Shown here piece by piece: positions 9,213 through 17,596 of a DNA stretch of 64,000 bases; positions within the stretch are counted from its first letter, which is position 1; every line of letters starts with the position of its first letter. The DNA is from Inquilinus limosus (GTDB lineage Bacteria; Pseudomonadota; Alphaproteobacteria; DSM-16000; Inquilinaceae). The notes beneath the pieces are model-generated. The model saw nothing but the letters and a program-made list of their open reading frames with translations, did not search any database and was not told the origin of the DNA. The stretch is from assembly GCF_002195995.1 (NCBI RefSeq), contig NZ_NHON01000001.1:197906-261905 (forward strand), read 5' to 3'. The translations under genes were made by a program, and so were the position numbers.

Positions 9213-9290
9213 ACGGCGGGCGCCGGCTTTTTTGCCTGGCGATGCAAAGCCGGGCCCGCCCGGCGGCGGAAAAAAGCCGGCGCCCGCCGT
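9213..9290. repeat. 21-bp perfect inverted repeat with 36-nt loop
   Basis: The arms at 9213-9233 and 9270-9290 are exact reverse complements. Each is a G+C-rich block (core GGCGGGCGCCGGC) ending in six T on its inner side. The loop 9234-9269 is itself rich in GCCCGCCCGGC-type sequence. The structure lies just upstream of the DUF736 start. It could be a bidirectional terminator, a recombination or replication site, or a structured RNA; the sequence alone does not decide. Confidence 0.85.
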
Positions 9291-9801
9291 TGCGGACCCG
9301 CGATCGAGGCGAGAGCCGCTCCCTCGGCCAGATCGAGCCATCCGAGGCGGCATGGGTGTGCCTGCGGACGGGCCGGGAGGTGACATGGCGGCCCGCGGTT
9401 CCACTCCAAGGGGATCGGCGGCACGGAGAGAGCAGCGACCGGTTCCGACAGGTGCCAGGGCGGCAAAGACCAGTCGTGGGGCGGAACGGCGTGGCCCCGA
9501 CGGCCTTGCGCCGCAGCGGATCATCGTCGCGTCGCCCGGATGAAGTCTCGGAGCCGGCAGCCGCCCCTCCGTGGCTCAGTCCGACCGCGGTCTATGCCGC
9601 TCGAACAGACTGTCGTTCAGGCATCGAGAAATAGGGTGCCTCAACACCTCGGGAACGGCGGATATCGCCAAAGAGGTCGATGCATCCTTCGGAGCGATAC
9701 GGCCATCTGTGCGCAGCGGTCGGGCTATCGAGGCAAGTTGGGAGCGCAGCTCCCCTCGGCCCGGCCGACAACGGCGGCCGGGCTCACACAGGATCCCGGC
9801 G

Positions 9802-9913
9802 CGGTCGAGCATAGCGACGGCGCAGCCGGCGACCGCGACGAGCGCCACGCGAGACCGGGCGGAACCAGGCCACCCTGGGCGGTTGAGCATGGCGACGGCG
9901 CAGCCGGCAACCG
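9802..9913. repeat. Imperfect 34-nt direct repeat, 78-nt period
   Basis: Segments 9802-9835 and 9880-9913 match at 31 of 34 positions (shared core GCGACGGCGCAGCCGGC). The intervening sequence is less similar. It may be decayed tandem duplication within the gene-poor scar. No function is proposed. Confidence 0.6.
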
Positions 9914-10320
9914 ACCAGTGTGGTCCCGACCGGGCCGCACCGCATGGACACGAGGGATCGTCACCCGAAAGGGCCGAGACGCCGCCGGCGGCTCGGCGGA
10001 GCTCGGCGCCACCGGCGCGTGGCGCAATAGAGCCCAGCCTCGGCATCGCCGGGGCTCGACCTGGTCAGCCCGATCCGTCTGCCTTCGCCGACTCCCTCGG
10101 ACCCTTGAGTGCAGTTCAGATCATGATCCTGGAAATCCCGACGGTGATCCGTTCGCGGCCGAGGCTGCCGGACGGCGCGCAATTCTGTACAGCCGGCATG
10201 CTAGTAATGGCAAATTCGATGAAGGTCCTTCCTTTAGTGCAATGGCATCCTGATCCTCAATCCAATTGAGGTCCCCGAGCATAGACAGTCGCAAAAAATT
10301 CAGGGACGAATAAAACTCTA

Positions 10321-10349
10321 TTGCAAAGCCAAATTCTACACCATACTAG
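10321..10349 (+). promoter_or_regulatory. Possible sigma-70-type promoter of mucR
   Basis: TTGCAA (10321-10326), a 17-nt spacer and TACTAG (10344-10349), inside a locally A+T-rich stretch 60-90 nt before the mucR start. MucR/Ros proteins bind A+T-rich targets and commonly repress their own genes, so autoregulation here is plausible. The -10 is a weak match. Confidence 0.35.
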
Positions 10350-10407
10350 ACTGTGACACCCGCCAATCTGCGGACGATACAATCCTGCGATCATATCGGA
10401 GTCATTG

Positions 10408-10905
10408 ATGAACGAAGTCGGCATAGCAACATCAGATATAACCGCAGACGAAACGCGCCGCCTCACCGCGCGGATCGTCTCGGCTCATGTCGCCAACAAC
10501 AGCGTGGCGCAGACGGATCTGCCGACGTTGATCGCTCAGGTCTTTACTGCCCTGAGCGGCCTCGGCAAGGCGCCTGAGCCGGCGGCAGCCCGTCCGGAGC
10601 CGGCGGTGCCGATCCGGAAATCCGTAACCCCGGATTATCTGGTCTGTCTCGAGGGTGGCAAGAAGCTGAAGATGCTGAAGCGGCATCTGTCGTCCGCCTA
10701 CAACATGACGCCGGATCAATACCGCGAGCGCTGGGGACTGCCGGCGGACTACCCGATGGTGGCGCCGAACTACGCCCAGCAGCACAGCTCCCTCGCGAAG
10801 TCGATCGGCTTGGGCCGGCGACTGCAAGAGGCGAAGCCGGTCGAGACAAAGCCGGCTGCCGCGGTGGAACCGGCACGGAAGCGGCGTCCACGAACCAAGG
10901 CTTAA
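10408..10905 (+). CDS. mucR: MucR/Ros family transcriptional regulator
   Basis: 165 aa. The C-terminal two thirds match the family closely: IRKSVTPDYLVCLEGGKKLK, the recognition helix LKRHL, then DQYRERWGLPADYPMVAPNYA and SIGLGRR. In classical Ros the zinc finger uses two Cys and two His; here only Cys80 and His93 remain, with Gly83 and Tyr98 at the other two positions, as in zinc-less MucR variants. Family members are global repressors (exopolysaccharide, motility, cell cycle) that bind A+T-rich DNA. The ATG at 10408 follows GGAG; a TTG one codon earlier is less likely. It sits alone beside a mobile-element scar, so it may be a carried-in paralogue. Confidence 0.93.
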   Translation: MNEVGIATSDITADETRRLTARIVSAHVANNSVAQTDLPTLIAQVFTALSGLGKAPEPAAARPEPAVPIRKSVTPDYLVCLEGGKKLKMLKRHLSSAYNMTPDQYRERWGLPADYPMVAPNYAQQHSSLAKSIGLGRRLQEAKPVETKPAAAVEPARKRRPRTKA

Positions 10906-11011
10906 AAAGCGGTCGCGAGCGCGTTTCGGAGCCAATCCGGTCCATCATTGGCTGGAGCCGGTCGGCAGGCCCCGCTGAGGTCGCCGTCTCTCAGTCACGG
11001 CTATCTCGGAT

Positions 11012-11036
11012 GCTCCCGCCGGAATCGGGCGGGAGC
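11012..11036. terminator. Hairpin between convergent genes
   Basis: GCTCCCGCC-(7 nt)-GGCGGGAGC, 9-bp perfect stem, between the mucR stop (10905) and the SsuD-like stop (11067). There is no T-run on either side, so it is a stem-only or factor-assisted terminator candidate serving both directions. Confidence 0.5.
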
Positions 11037-11066
11037 CTCGCAATGCCCCCGTCCCGCCCAGATGCT

Positions 11067-12137
11067 TCAGCTTCGCAACAGTGGCAGCAACTGGTCGCCC
11101 TGCCGCCTGATCTCGGACAGATACGGCGTGTCCGAGAGCACGAAATGCGTGATGCCGAGATCCCGGTATCTGCGCAGCGACCGAGCGACGTCCGCCGCCG
11201 AGCCGACCAGCCAGGTGGTGCCGGCGCCGCCGCCGCCGAACCGGCCCGGTGCGGTGTAGAGGTTGTCGTCCAGCACCTCGCCGCGCGCATGGGCATCGAA
11301 CAGGCGCTGCTGGCCCACCGCGACCGACTGCCGATGGTCATGCCAGCCGGCGCCCTTGATCCTGGCCATCTCCTCGACCTTGGCCCTGGCATCCGTCCAG
11401 GCCTGCTCCGTGGTGTCGCGGACCAGCGTGGTGATCCGCAGCCCGAACTCCAGCGGCGGCAGGTCGCGATCGAGCTGCCGGCTCAGCGTCCTGAGGCGGT
11501 CGATCCGTTCCCGGACGCCGTCGAGCGGCTCGCCCCAGAACAGCTGGACATCGGCCTCCGTCGCGGACACCCGCTCCGCCGCCTCTGAGGCGCCGCCGAA
11601 ATACAGCTTGGGATGCCGGCGGTCGCCGCGGATCGGGAGGCGCGGCACCACGGTCGACTCGGTCACGCGGAAGTGCTCGCCCTCATGGGTGACGGCCTCC
11701 TCGGTCCACAGCCTGCGGACCAGCCGCATGAACTCCCGGGTCCGGGAATAGCGCTGGGCCTGGTCGCCCTCGCTGTCGCCATAGGCGGCGAGGTTGTCTT
11801 GGCCCGACACGATGTTCACCCGGACGCGGCCCCCGGTCAGGTGGTCCAGCGTGGCCGCGGCGGAGGCGAAATGGGCGGGGCGCCAGTAGCCCGGCCGGAT
11901 CGCGATCAGCGGCTCGAATGTCGTCGTCCGCGCGGCCAGGGCGGCGGCGACGGTGAAGGTGTCGGGCCGGCCCCAGCCGGTGCCGATCAGCGCGCCCTTC
12001 CAGCCATGATCCTCCAGCGCCTTGGCGTGGTTGGTCAGCGCCTCGAGGCTGTTGTGGTTCTCGACGGCGGTGTCGCCGCGGTGCCCGGCCTTGACGTCGT
12101 TCGGGATGTACCAGAGGAATTCGGACGTGCCGCTCAT
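11067..12137 (-). CDS. SsuD-like FMNH2-dependent alkanesulfonate monooxygenase (LLM class)
   Basis: 356 aa, a luciferase-like TIM barrel close to SsuD length. Family landmarks are FLWYIPND at the N-terminus, GALIGTGWGRPDTF, the GRVRVNIVSG strand, the phosphate-binding YSRTREFMRLVRRLW helix and PKLYFGGASEAA. The extended C-terminal part (LYTAPGRFGGGGAGTTWLVGSAADVA) is typical of SsuD. These two-component enzymes use FMNH2 and O2 to release sulfite from alkanesulfonates. It is the distal gene of the leftward organosulfur operon, 43 nt after the nitroreductase, which could supply reduced flavin. The exact sulfonate range is unknown. Confidence 0.88.
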   Translation of the reverse strand: MSGTSEFLWYIPNDVKAGHRGDTAVENHNSLEALTNHAKALEDHGWKGALIGTGWGRPDTFTVAAALAARTTTFEPLIAIRPGYWRPAHFASAAATLDHLTGGRVRVNIVSGQDNLAAYGDSEGDQAQRYSRTREFMRLVRRLWTEEAVTHEGEHFRVTESTVVPRLPIRGDRRHPKLYFGGASEAAERVSATEADVQLFWGEPLDGVRERIDRLRTLSRQLDRDLPPLEFGLRITTLVRDTTEQAWTDARAKVEEMARIKGAGWHDHRQSVAVGQQRLFDAHARGEVLDDNLYTAPGRFGGGGAGTTWLVGSAADVARSLRRYRDLGITHFVLSDTPYLSEIRRQGDQLLPLLRS

Positions 12138-12180
12138 GGGATCGCTTCGCAGTCTGTGAGGTGAGGTCCGGCTGGTCCCG

Positions 12181-13026
12181 TCAGCGCAGCGGGAAGCCGA
12201 GCCGGTTCAGGGAGTCGCGGATGCGGTCGCGGCCATGCAGCGCTTCGCTGTCGCGCAGCCGGTTGACCACTTGGCGGGTCCAGGGCGGACGGCCGAGCCC
12301 CTGGCCGCGCCAGAAAGCCTTGAGCGTCGCGTCGTAGTCCGACGCCGCATCCGCCTGCGGACCCGGATCATAGGTTTCCCGATGCAGCACGGCCCGTTGC
12401 GGCAGGCGCGGCTTGACCGAGGCAGGGCTCGCCGGATCCGGCCACCCGACGGCGAGGCCGAAGACGGGGAAGACATGGCCCGGCACCGCGAGGGCCCGGG
12501 CGATCTCGTCCGGATGGTTGCGCACTGCGCCGACATAGACCGTGCCCAGGCCGAGGGATTCGAGCGCGACCACGGCGTTCTGCGCCGCCAACGCCGCATC
12601 GACGACGCCGAGGATGAACGCCTCCGTGTAGGCCGCGCCGTCGACCGCCGCCGCCTGGGCGTCCGCCAGCCGGTGCAGCCGCGCGAAATCCGCCAGCCAG
12701 ACGAGGAACAGCGGCGCCTGGCGGATGAAATCCTGATTGCCGGCCAGCGATGCAAGGTGACCCTTATGCGCGGCATCCTCGACCGCGACGACGCTCCAGG
12801 CCTGGAGGTTCGAGGAGGTCGAGGCCGACTGGGCGGCCGCCACCAGGGTCTCGATCGTGCCGTCCGGCAGGGCATCGGGCAGGAAGGCCCGGACCGACCG
12901 GTGCCCCAGCAGCAGCGCGGTGACGTCGTTCACGATCGCAGCCGCGGGGGCATCGTCGCCGTAGCGGGCGGCCAGCAGCCGCTCCGCCGTTTCGCCGGCA
13001 GATGTGGTCGCGAGGAAGTCGGTCAT
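12181..13026 (-). CDS. Nitroreductase family protein, possible FMN reductase
   Basis: 281 aa, NfsA/FRP-like. Flavin-contact segments are LLGHRSVRAFLPDALPDGTIETLVAAAQSASTSSNLQAWSVV (R-S-R-F and the N-terminal phosphate/ribityl site), then ALESLGLGTVYVGAVRNHPDEIA and GLAVGWPDP in the second half. NADPH-dependent members reduce FMN efficiently. With no SsuE- or DszD-type reductase elsewhere in the cluster, I infer that it feeds FMNH2 to the neighbouring monooxygenases. The start at 13026 (MTDFLATTSAG) is the most natural; an alternative at 13053 adds nine residues. The further upstream open frame is spurious. Confidence 0.88.
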   Translation of the reverse strand: MTDFLATTSAGETAERLLAARYGDDAPAAAIVNDVTALLLGHRSVRAFLPDALPDGTIETLVAAAQSASTSSNLQAWSVVAVEDAAHKGHLASLAGNQDFIRQAPLFLVWLADFARLHRLADAQAAAVDGAAYTEAFILGVVDAALAAQNAVVALESLGLGTVYVGAVRNHPDEIARALAVPGHVFPVFGLAVGWPDPASPASVKPRLPQRAVLHRETYDPGPQADAASDYDATLKAFWRGQGLGRPPWTRQVVNRLRDSEALHGRDRIRDSLNRLGFPLR

Positions 13027-13126
13027 CAGGTCGCTCCCGTCATATGGAGACATTGGCTGCGATACCGACAACGATATCGCGGAACAGCTCGGGCTGGCAC
13101 GAATCGGGCCGGCGCGGCCGCTGGGA

Positions 13127-14473
13127 TCACGCCGTCGCCTGGATCGGGTGGCTGTACTGGCTGGCCGGCCGCGGCAGACCGTAATGCTCGCGCAGGGTCG
13201 TGCCCGTATATTCCTCACGGAACAGGCCACGCCGTCGCAGGATCGGGACCACGTGATCGGCGAAGGCGTCGAAGCCGCCGGTCAGATAGGGCGGCATCAC
13301 GTTGAAGCCGTCCGCGGCCCCGCTGGTGAACCATTCCTCGATCCGGTCCGCGATCTGCTCCGGCGTTCCCGCGGTGACCCAGTGGCCGCGGGCGCCGGCC
13401 AGGCGGTGCAGCAGTTGGCGGATCGTCGGCCGCTCGCGGTCGACGATGTCGAGCACGACCTGGAACCGGCTGCCGACCGCGCGCTCGCCCTCCGCCGCGA
13501 CCAGTGCGCGTGGGAACGAACCGTCGAGGTCGTGGCCCGTGAGGTCGACCCCGATCATCCGGCGCAGCTGGGCCAGCGAGTATTCCGGCTGGGTCAGGGC
13601 GTTGAACTCCTCCTGCAGCCGCAGCGCCTCGGCCTCGGTCCCGCCGATGAAAGGGCTGATGCCGGGCAGGATCTTCAGATGCTCCGGCCGGCGTCCCAGC
13701 GCCGCCGCCCGCGCCTTGATGTCGGCATAGAAGGCCTGGGCATTGGCCAGGGTCTGGTGCGCCGTGAAGATCGCCTCGGCATAGCGCGCAGCGAAGGAGC
13801 GGCCGTCCTCGGACGACCCGGCCTGGATATAGACCGGCCGGCCCTGCGGCGTGCGCGGGACGTTCAGCGGGCCGCGCACGCGCAGGTGGCGCCCGATATG
13901 GTCGATGGCGTGGATCTTGGCGGGATCGGCATAGAGGCCCGAGGCCGCGTCGGCGACCACAGCATCGTCCTCCCAGCTGTCCCACAGCTTGGTGACGACA
14001 TCGACGAATTCCTGGGCGCGGTCGTAGCGCTCGGCATGCACCGGATGCTCGGACAGGCCGAAATTCTGCGCCGCCTGGGCGCCCGCGGTGGTGACGATGT
14101 TCCACCCCGCCCGGCCCCGGCTGATATGGTCGAGCGAGGCGAACAGCCGCGCCAGGTTGTAGGGCTCGGTGTAGGTGGTCGAGGCGGTGGCGATCAGGCC
14201 GATCCGCTCCGTCGCCGCAGCGATCGCCGACAGCCAGGTCAGCGGCTCCACCTGGAAGCGGCTGGCGTATTGGATGGTGTCGGCCAGGGACGGTCCGTCG
14301 GCGAAGAAGATGCCGTCGAACGTCACCGCCTCGGCCCGGCGGGCCAGCTCCTGGTAGTAGGTGATGTCGAGCAGGCGGTCGAGCGACGTGCCCTCGTAGC
14401 GCCAGGCGGCCTCGTGGTGTCCGCCCGGATAGATGAAGAGGTTGAGGTTGAGCTGCCTGCCGGTTCCGGGCAT
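13127..14473 (-). CDS. DszA/NtaA/SnaA-family FMN-dependent monooxygenase (copy 1)
   Basis: 448 aa, normal for this LLM subgroup. Hallmarks are LNLFIYPGGHHEAAWR at the N-terminus, ATERIGLIATASTTYTEPYNLARLFASLDHISRGRAGWNIVTT, NFGLSEHPVHAERYDRAQEFVDVV, RTPQGRPVYIQAGSSEDGR and the C-terminal TSGAADGFNVMPPYL. Relatives oxidise sulfones (DszA), nitrilotriacetate (NtaA) or related compounds using FMNH2. Placement directly after an SsuABC-like transporter operon suggests an organosulfur substrate. It has a paralogue of equal length in the opposing operon (20269-21615). The start follows GGCCGCG with only a weak ribosome site. Confidence 0.9.
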   Translation of the reverse strand: MPGTGRQLNLNLFIYPGGHHEAAWRYEGTSLDRLLDITYYQELARRAEAVTFDGIFFADGPSLADTIQYASRFQVEPLTWLSAIAAATERIGLIATASTTYTEPYNLARLFASLDHISRGRAGWNIVTTAGAQAAQNFGLSEHPVHAERYDRAQEFVDVVTKLWDSWEDDAVVADAASGLYADPAKIHAIDHIGRHLRVRGPLNVPRTPQGRPVYIQAGSSEDGRSFAARYAEAIFTAHQTLANAQAFYADIKARAAALGRRPEHLKILPGISPFIGGTEAEALRLQEEFNALTQPEYSLAQLRRMIGVDLTGHDLDGSFPRALVAAEGERAVGSRFQVVLDIVDRERPTIRQLLHRLAGARGHWVTAGTPEQIADRIEEWFTSGAADGFNVMPPYLTGGFDAFADHVVPILRRRGLFREEYTGTTLREHYGLPRPASQYSHPIQATA

Positions 14474-14512
14474 CGCGGCCTCCTGGGATTTCGATGGAAG
14501 GGGACGGCGGCG

Positions 14513-15256
14513 TCAGGCGGTCAGGCGGTCCTCGACCTGGACGCCCAGCTCCCGCAGCAGCTCGGTGCGGATCTCGGCGACCCGCCGCTCGCGCTCCGGA
14601 TGCCGGTCCGGCAGGTCGATCGGGACGTCGACGGAGATGCGGCCGCGGTCGAGCACCAGCACGCGGTCGGCCAGGTGGATCGCCTCGTCGACATCATGCG
14701 TCACCAGCAGCACCGCGGGCCGGTGGCGCGCGCAAAGCTGGCGCAGCAGCCCGTGCATGCGGATCCGGGTCAGCGCGTCGAGCGCGCCGAAGGGCTCGTC
14801 CGCCAGCAGCAGCTCGGGGTCCCGCACCAGCGACCGGGCCAGCGCGACGCGCTGCTGCTCGCCGCCCGAGAGCTGGTTCGGCCAGGCGCGCTCGCGCCCC
14901 GCCAGCCCGACCTCGGCCAGCGCCGCCTCGGCCCGGCCGCGCGGATCCGGACCGCCGAGACCGAACAGCACGTTGTCGAGCACCCGCTTCCAGGGCAGCA
15001 GCCGCGCATCCTGGAACACCACCGACAGCCGTTGCGGCACGCTCAGCCGCCCCTCGCCGGTGACCTCGTGGTCGAGGCCCGCCAGGGCCCGCAGCAGGGT
15101 GCTCTTGCCCGAGCCGCTGCGGCCGAGCAGCGCGACGAACTCGCCTTGCCGGATGTCGAGGTCGATGCCGTCGAGGATAGTGCGCGCCCCGAAGCCGCGC
15201 ACCAGCCCCCGGACCTGGACCGCCGCCCCGCTCAACCTGCCAGCGTGCGTCGCCAC
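14513..15256 (-). CDS. SsuB/TauB-like ABC transporter ATP-binding protein (copy 1)
   Basis: 247 aa. Walker A GRSGSGKS at residues 45-52, Q-loop [11 protein letters not shown], signature [15 protein letters not shown], Walker [13 protein letters not shown] and the switch histidine in [10 protein letters not shown] are all intact. The LLPW Q-loop and the overall size place it in the nitrate/sulfonate/taurine (NitT/TauT) importer family. It powers the permease encoded just upstream; the two genes overlap by 25 nt. The order permease-ATPase-monooxygenase mirrors the opposing operon. Confidence 0.93.
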   Translation of the reverse strand: MATHAGRLSGAAVQVRGLVRGFGARTILDGIDLDIRQGEFVALLGRSGSGKSTLLRALAGLDHEVTGEGRLSVPQRLSVVFQDARLLPWKRVLDNVLFGLGGPDPRGRAEAALAEVGLAGRERAWPNQLSGGEQQRVALARSLVRDPELLLADEPFGALDALTRIRMHGLLRQLCARHRPAVLLVTHDVDEAIHLADRVLVLDRGRISVDVPIDLPDRHPERERRVAEIRTELLRELGVQVEDRLTA

Positions 15257-16116
15257 GACAGCACCCTCCTCTGCAGCAGCCGGACCAGCGCATCGGAGGT
15301 GAGCCCGAGCAGGGCGTAGACCACGAGGCCGAGGATGATGATCTCGGTCTGGCCGTAGGTCCGCGCCAGCTCGATCATGTAGCCGATGCCGCTGGTGGAA
15401 TTGACCTGCTCGACCACGACCAGGGCGAGCCAGGAGTAGTTGACGGCGAAGCGCAGCCCCAGGAAGAAGCCGGGCAGCGCCGCCGGCAGCGCGATGTGGC
15501 GCAGGAAGTCCTGCCGGCCGACGCCCAGCGTCTCGGCCAGCTCGACATAGCGGCTGTCGATGCTGCGCAGCCCGTCATGAGTCTGGATGTAGACCGGGGC
15601 GAAGACGATCAGGGCGATGGTCGCGATCTTCATGCCCTCGCCGATGCCGAGCCACAGCATCAGGAGCGGGATCAACGCCAGGGCCGGGATCGCCCGCTTG
15701 ATCTGCACCGGCCCGTCGATCAGGTACTCCCCGATCCGGGTCAGGCCGGCGAGGAGGCCGAGCACGAGCCCGGCCAGCACGCCCCAGAACAGCCCCTGGG
15801 CCGACCGGCCGAGCGAGGTCAGCAGGTTGTCCTGCAGCCGGCCCTCGGCGATCAGGTCGGCGGCCGTGGTCACCACCGTCCAGGGCGCCGCCAGGGTGCG
15901 GGTGTCGATCAGCCCGGTCGCCGAACCGGCCGACCAGACCGCCAGCAGCAGCAGCGGGCCGAAGGTCCAGCCATAGGCGATCGGCCGGCCCGGGCCGAGC
16001 CGGCGGGCGCGTGGTCGGGCCGATCGTCGCGGGTCCGGGGCGGCCTCGCTGCGGAACCGCCGGCTGTCCGGCGCCGGCACGAGCGCCAGGGCGGAGTCGC
16101 TGGGGGGTGGGGTCAT
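15232..16116 (-). CDS. SsuC/TauC-like ABC transporter permease (copy 1)
   Basis: 294 aa, with about six transmembrane segments after a proline/arginine-rich cytoplasmic N-terminus. The permease coupling loop (EAA motif) reads YVELAETLGVGRQDFLRHIALPAALPGFFLGLRFAV. VQIKRAIPALALIPLLMLWLGIGEGMK is highly characteristic of SsuC. It forms the membrane channel with the overlapping ATPase and the binding protein encoded 18 nt upstream. It is clearly homologous to the permease at 18636-19505, including the GIGYMIELARTYGQT stretch. Confidence 0.93.
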   Translation of the reverse strand: MTPPPSDSALALVPAPDSRRFRSEAAPDPRRSARPRARRLGPGRPIAYGWTFGPLLLLAVWSAGSATGLIDTRTLAAPWTVVTTAADLIAEGRLQDNLLTSLGRSAQGLFWGVLAGLVLGLLAGLTRIGEYLIDGPVQIKRAIPALALIPLLMLWLGIGEGMKIATIALIVFAPVYIQTHDGLRSIDSRYVELAETLGVGRQDFLRHIALPAALPGFFLGLRFAVNYSWLALVVVEQVNSTSGIGYMIELARTYGQTEIIILGLVVYALLGLTSDALVRLLQRRVLSWRRTLAG

Positions 16117-16134
16117 GGTCCTGCCCTCCCCCGC

Positions 16135-17190
16135 CTACAGCCCCGCCAGCGCGGCGGCGGCGGTGCTTTCGTACCGGCGGTCGAACAGGTCGGCCGCGTT
16201 CAGCCTGGGCTTGCCGGTCTCGGCCGCCAGCAGGTCGATCGTCGCCTGCTGCCGCTCGATCACGGCGGTCCAGTCCGCCGGGATGTCCGGCAGCCCGGCG
16301 GAGTCGACCAGGTAGCGGCCGCTCTCGGCGTCCAGCCCCTGATCCTTGACGTAGTAGCCGGCGATCCACTCCTCCGGATGCGCCGCGACCCACTGCGTCG
16401 CCCGGCCCCAGGCCTTCACATATTCGCGGATCGCCGCGGCCTTGCCCGGATCCTGCAGCGACGTGCCCAGCACGTAGAGATAGGCCGGGTCGTCGCGCAG
16501 CCCGTGCGGGATCAGCTTGGCGCCGTCCCCGCCGTAATTGGCGACGTAGCGGCGCTGGTTGGCCTCGGCGATCGGGGCGGCGTCGACCAGACCGCTGGAC
16601 AGCGCGTTGACGTAGACGTCGCCAGTGCTGGGCAGCTCGACCAGCGTCACGTCCGTCTTCGACAGGCCGGCCTTCTGCAGGATGCGCAGGACCAGCGCGC
16701 CCTGGGCCTGACCCGGGCTGTAGGCGATCTTCTTGCCGCGCAGGTCGGCCAGGGTCCCGACGGCGGCGCCCGGCGCGATGCCCAGCTGGTAGATCGGGTG
16801 GTTGATCGGGTCCTGCCGGAACTTGGCGGCGACGATCTTCACCGGCAGGCCGGTCCAGGTCGCGTGGATCGGCGGGATGTCGGCGACCGAGCCAACATCG
16901 AGAGCATTGGCCCGGAACGCCTCGATCGTGCGCGGGCCGCCGCTGATGTTCGCCCACTCGACCTTGAACGGCAGCTTGTCGATCTCGCCGGAGAGCTGCA
17001 GCGCCTTCTGGGTGGTCGGATCGCCGATCACGAGCGTTGTGCCTGCCGGGACCTCGGCTGGCAGGGGAGCGTCGGCCGGCAGCGCGTCCGCGGCCAGCGC
17101 AGGGCCGACCGCACAGACGAGGGCGGCCCAGGCGATCGCGGTGACGATGCGCCGTCGGGCGGCGGAAGGCAGCGATGCGGGAACAGGCAC
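16135..17190 (-). CDS. SsuA-like periplasmic substrate-binding protein (copy 1)
   Basis: 351 aa. I chose GTG 17190 because GAGGAA lies eight bases upstream and the product then opens with a clean export signal (VPVPASLPSAARRRIVTAIAWAA... cleaved near ALAAD). An in-frame ATG at 17271 would add 27 residues ahead of the signal. The mature protein has the NMT1/SsuA two-lobe pattern: TTLVIGDPTTQKALQ, TIEAFRANALDVGSVADIPPIHA, LADLRGKKIAYSPGQAQG and YVKAWGRATQWVAAHPEEW. It delivers substrate to the permease. It is the first gene of the leftward operon, facing its paralogue across an A+T-rich gap. Confidence 0.92.
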   Translation of the reverse strand: MPVPASLPSAARRRIVTAIAWAALVCAVGPALAADALPADAPLPAEVPAGTTLVIGDPTTQKALQLSGEIDKLPFKVEWANISGGPRTIEAFRANALDVGSVADIPPIHATWTGLPVKIVAAKFRQDPINHPIYQLGIAPGAAVGTLADLRGKKIAYSPGQAQGALVLRILQKAGLSKTDVTLVELPSTGDVYVNALSSGLVDAAPIAEANQRRYVANYGGDGAKLIPHGLRDDPAYLYVLGTSLQDPGKAAAIREYVKAWGRATQWVAAHPEEWIAGYYVKDQGLDAESGRYLVDSAGLPDIPADWTAVIERQQATIDLLAAETGKPRLNAADLFDRRYESTAAAALAGL

Positions 17191-17596
17191 GGCAAGGTTC
17201 CTCGGTGCGAGAGCTGAGGGAAGCCGTGCGATCCACACGGCGGGCTGACGATGGTGTGATCGGCCAAGCACTGGGGCGTGGGTTTAAGCCGACGCGGAGA
17301 TGTTTTATCTGGATAAATACAAATTCAGGAGTCAATAAATTTATTTAAACATATAATGTCAGTAATTTATTTTGAAGCCTAGGACATGACTCCTGCCGGG
17401 CACGACGGCAGGCGCCAAGGGGAGGAAGGCTGCATATCATATATAGCTTAATTATCATGTTAATAAATTTGCTATATACACATCAATCGTTGATTCTTTT
17501 ATCTATATCCGGAATCATCGAGTGAAATCGGAGCGAAGGGCGGCGTCTTCACCTCGCCAAAGCTGGCGGCGCCCATCGATGAACAGGATAACGACG
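17191..17596. promoter_or_regulatory. A+T-rich divergent control region between the two organosulfur operons
   Basis: About 400 nt separate the two facing binding-protein genes, and roughly 17300-17510 is strikingly A+T-rich against the G+C-rich surroundings. It contains TTTATC-TG-GATAAA (17304-17317, a 6-2-6 inverted repeat), the 12-bp palindrome AATAAATTTATT (17334-17345) and an exact TATAAT (17352-17357). Both operons must start here. A CysB/Cbl-type sulfur-starvation activator would fit, but no such gene is in the window and no individual promoter can be assigned with confidence. Confidence 0.6.

Larger units (their letters stand above)
9106..10407. other. Gene-poor region, probable mobile-element scar
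   Basis: About 1.3 kb between the DUF736 fragment and mucR. Open frames exist on both strands but they are arginine/proline/glycine-rich, overlap each other in several frames and lack family features, so I call none. What it does hold is a long inverted repeat (9213-9290), a 34-nt imperfect direct repeat (9802-9835 and 9880-9913) and, near the right end, an A+T-rich stretch that serves as the mucR upstream region. Confidence 0.6.

Noticed and set aside
8923-10253. Several long overlapping frames on both strands between the MFS gene and mucR
   Set aside because: They overlap one another in multiple phases, are Arg/Pro/Gly-rich and show no family similarity apart from the DUF736 fragment.
13004-15319. 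A 771-codon open frame on the plus strand
   Set aside because: It lies antisense to the DszA-like and ATPase genes, is rich in Arg/Gln/His/Pro and has no family motif; it is a high-G+C shadow.
15496-17217. A 573-codon open frame on the plus strand
   Set aside because: Antisense to the permease and binding-protein genes, whose motifs are unambiguous on the minus strand.
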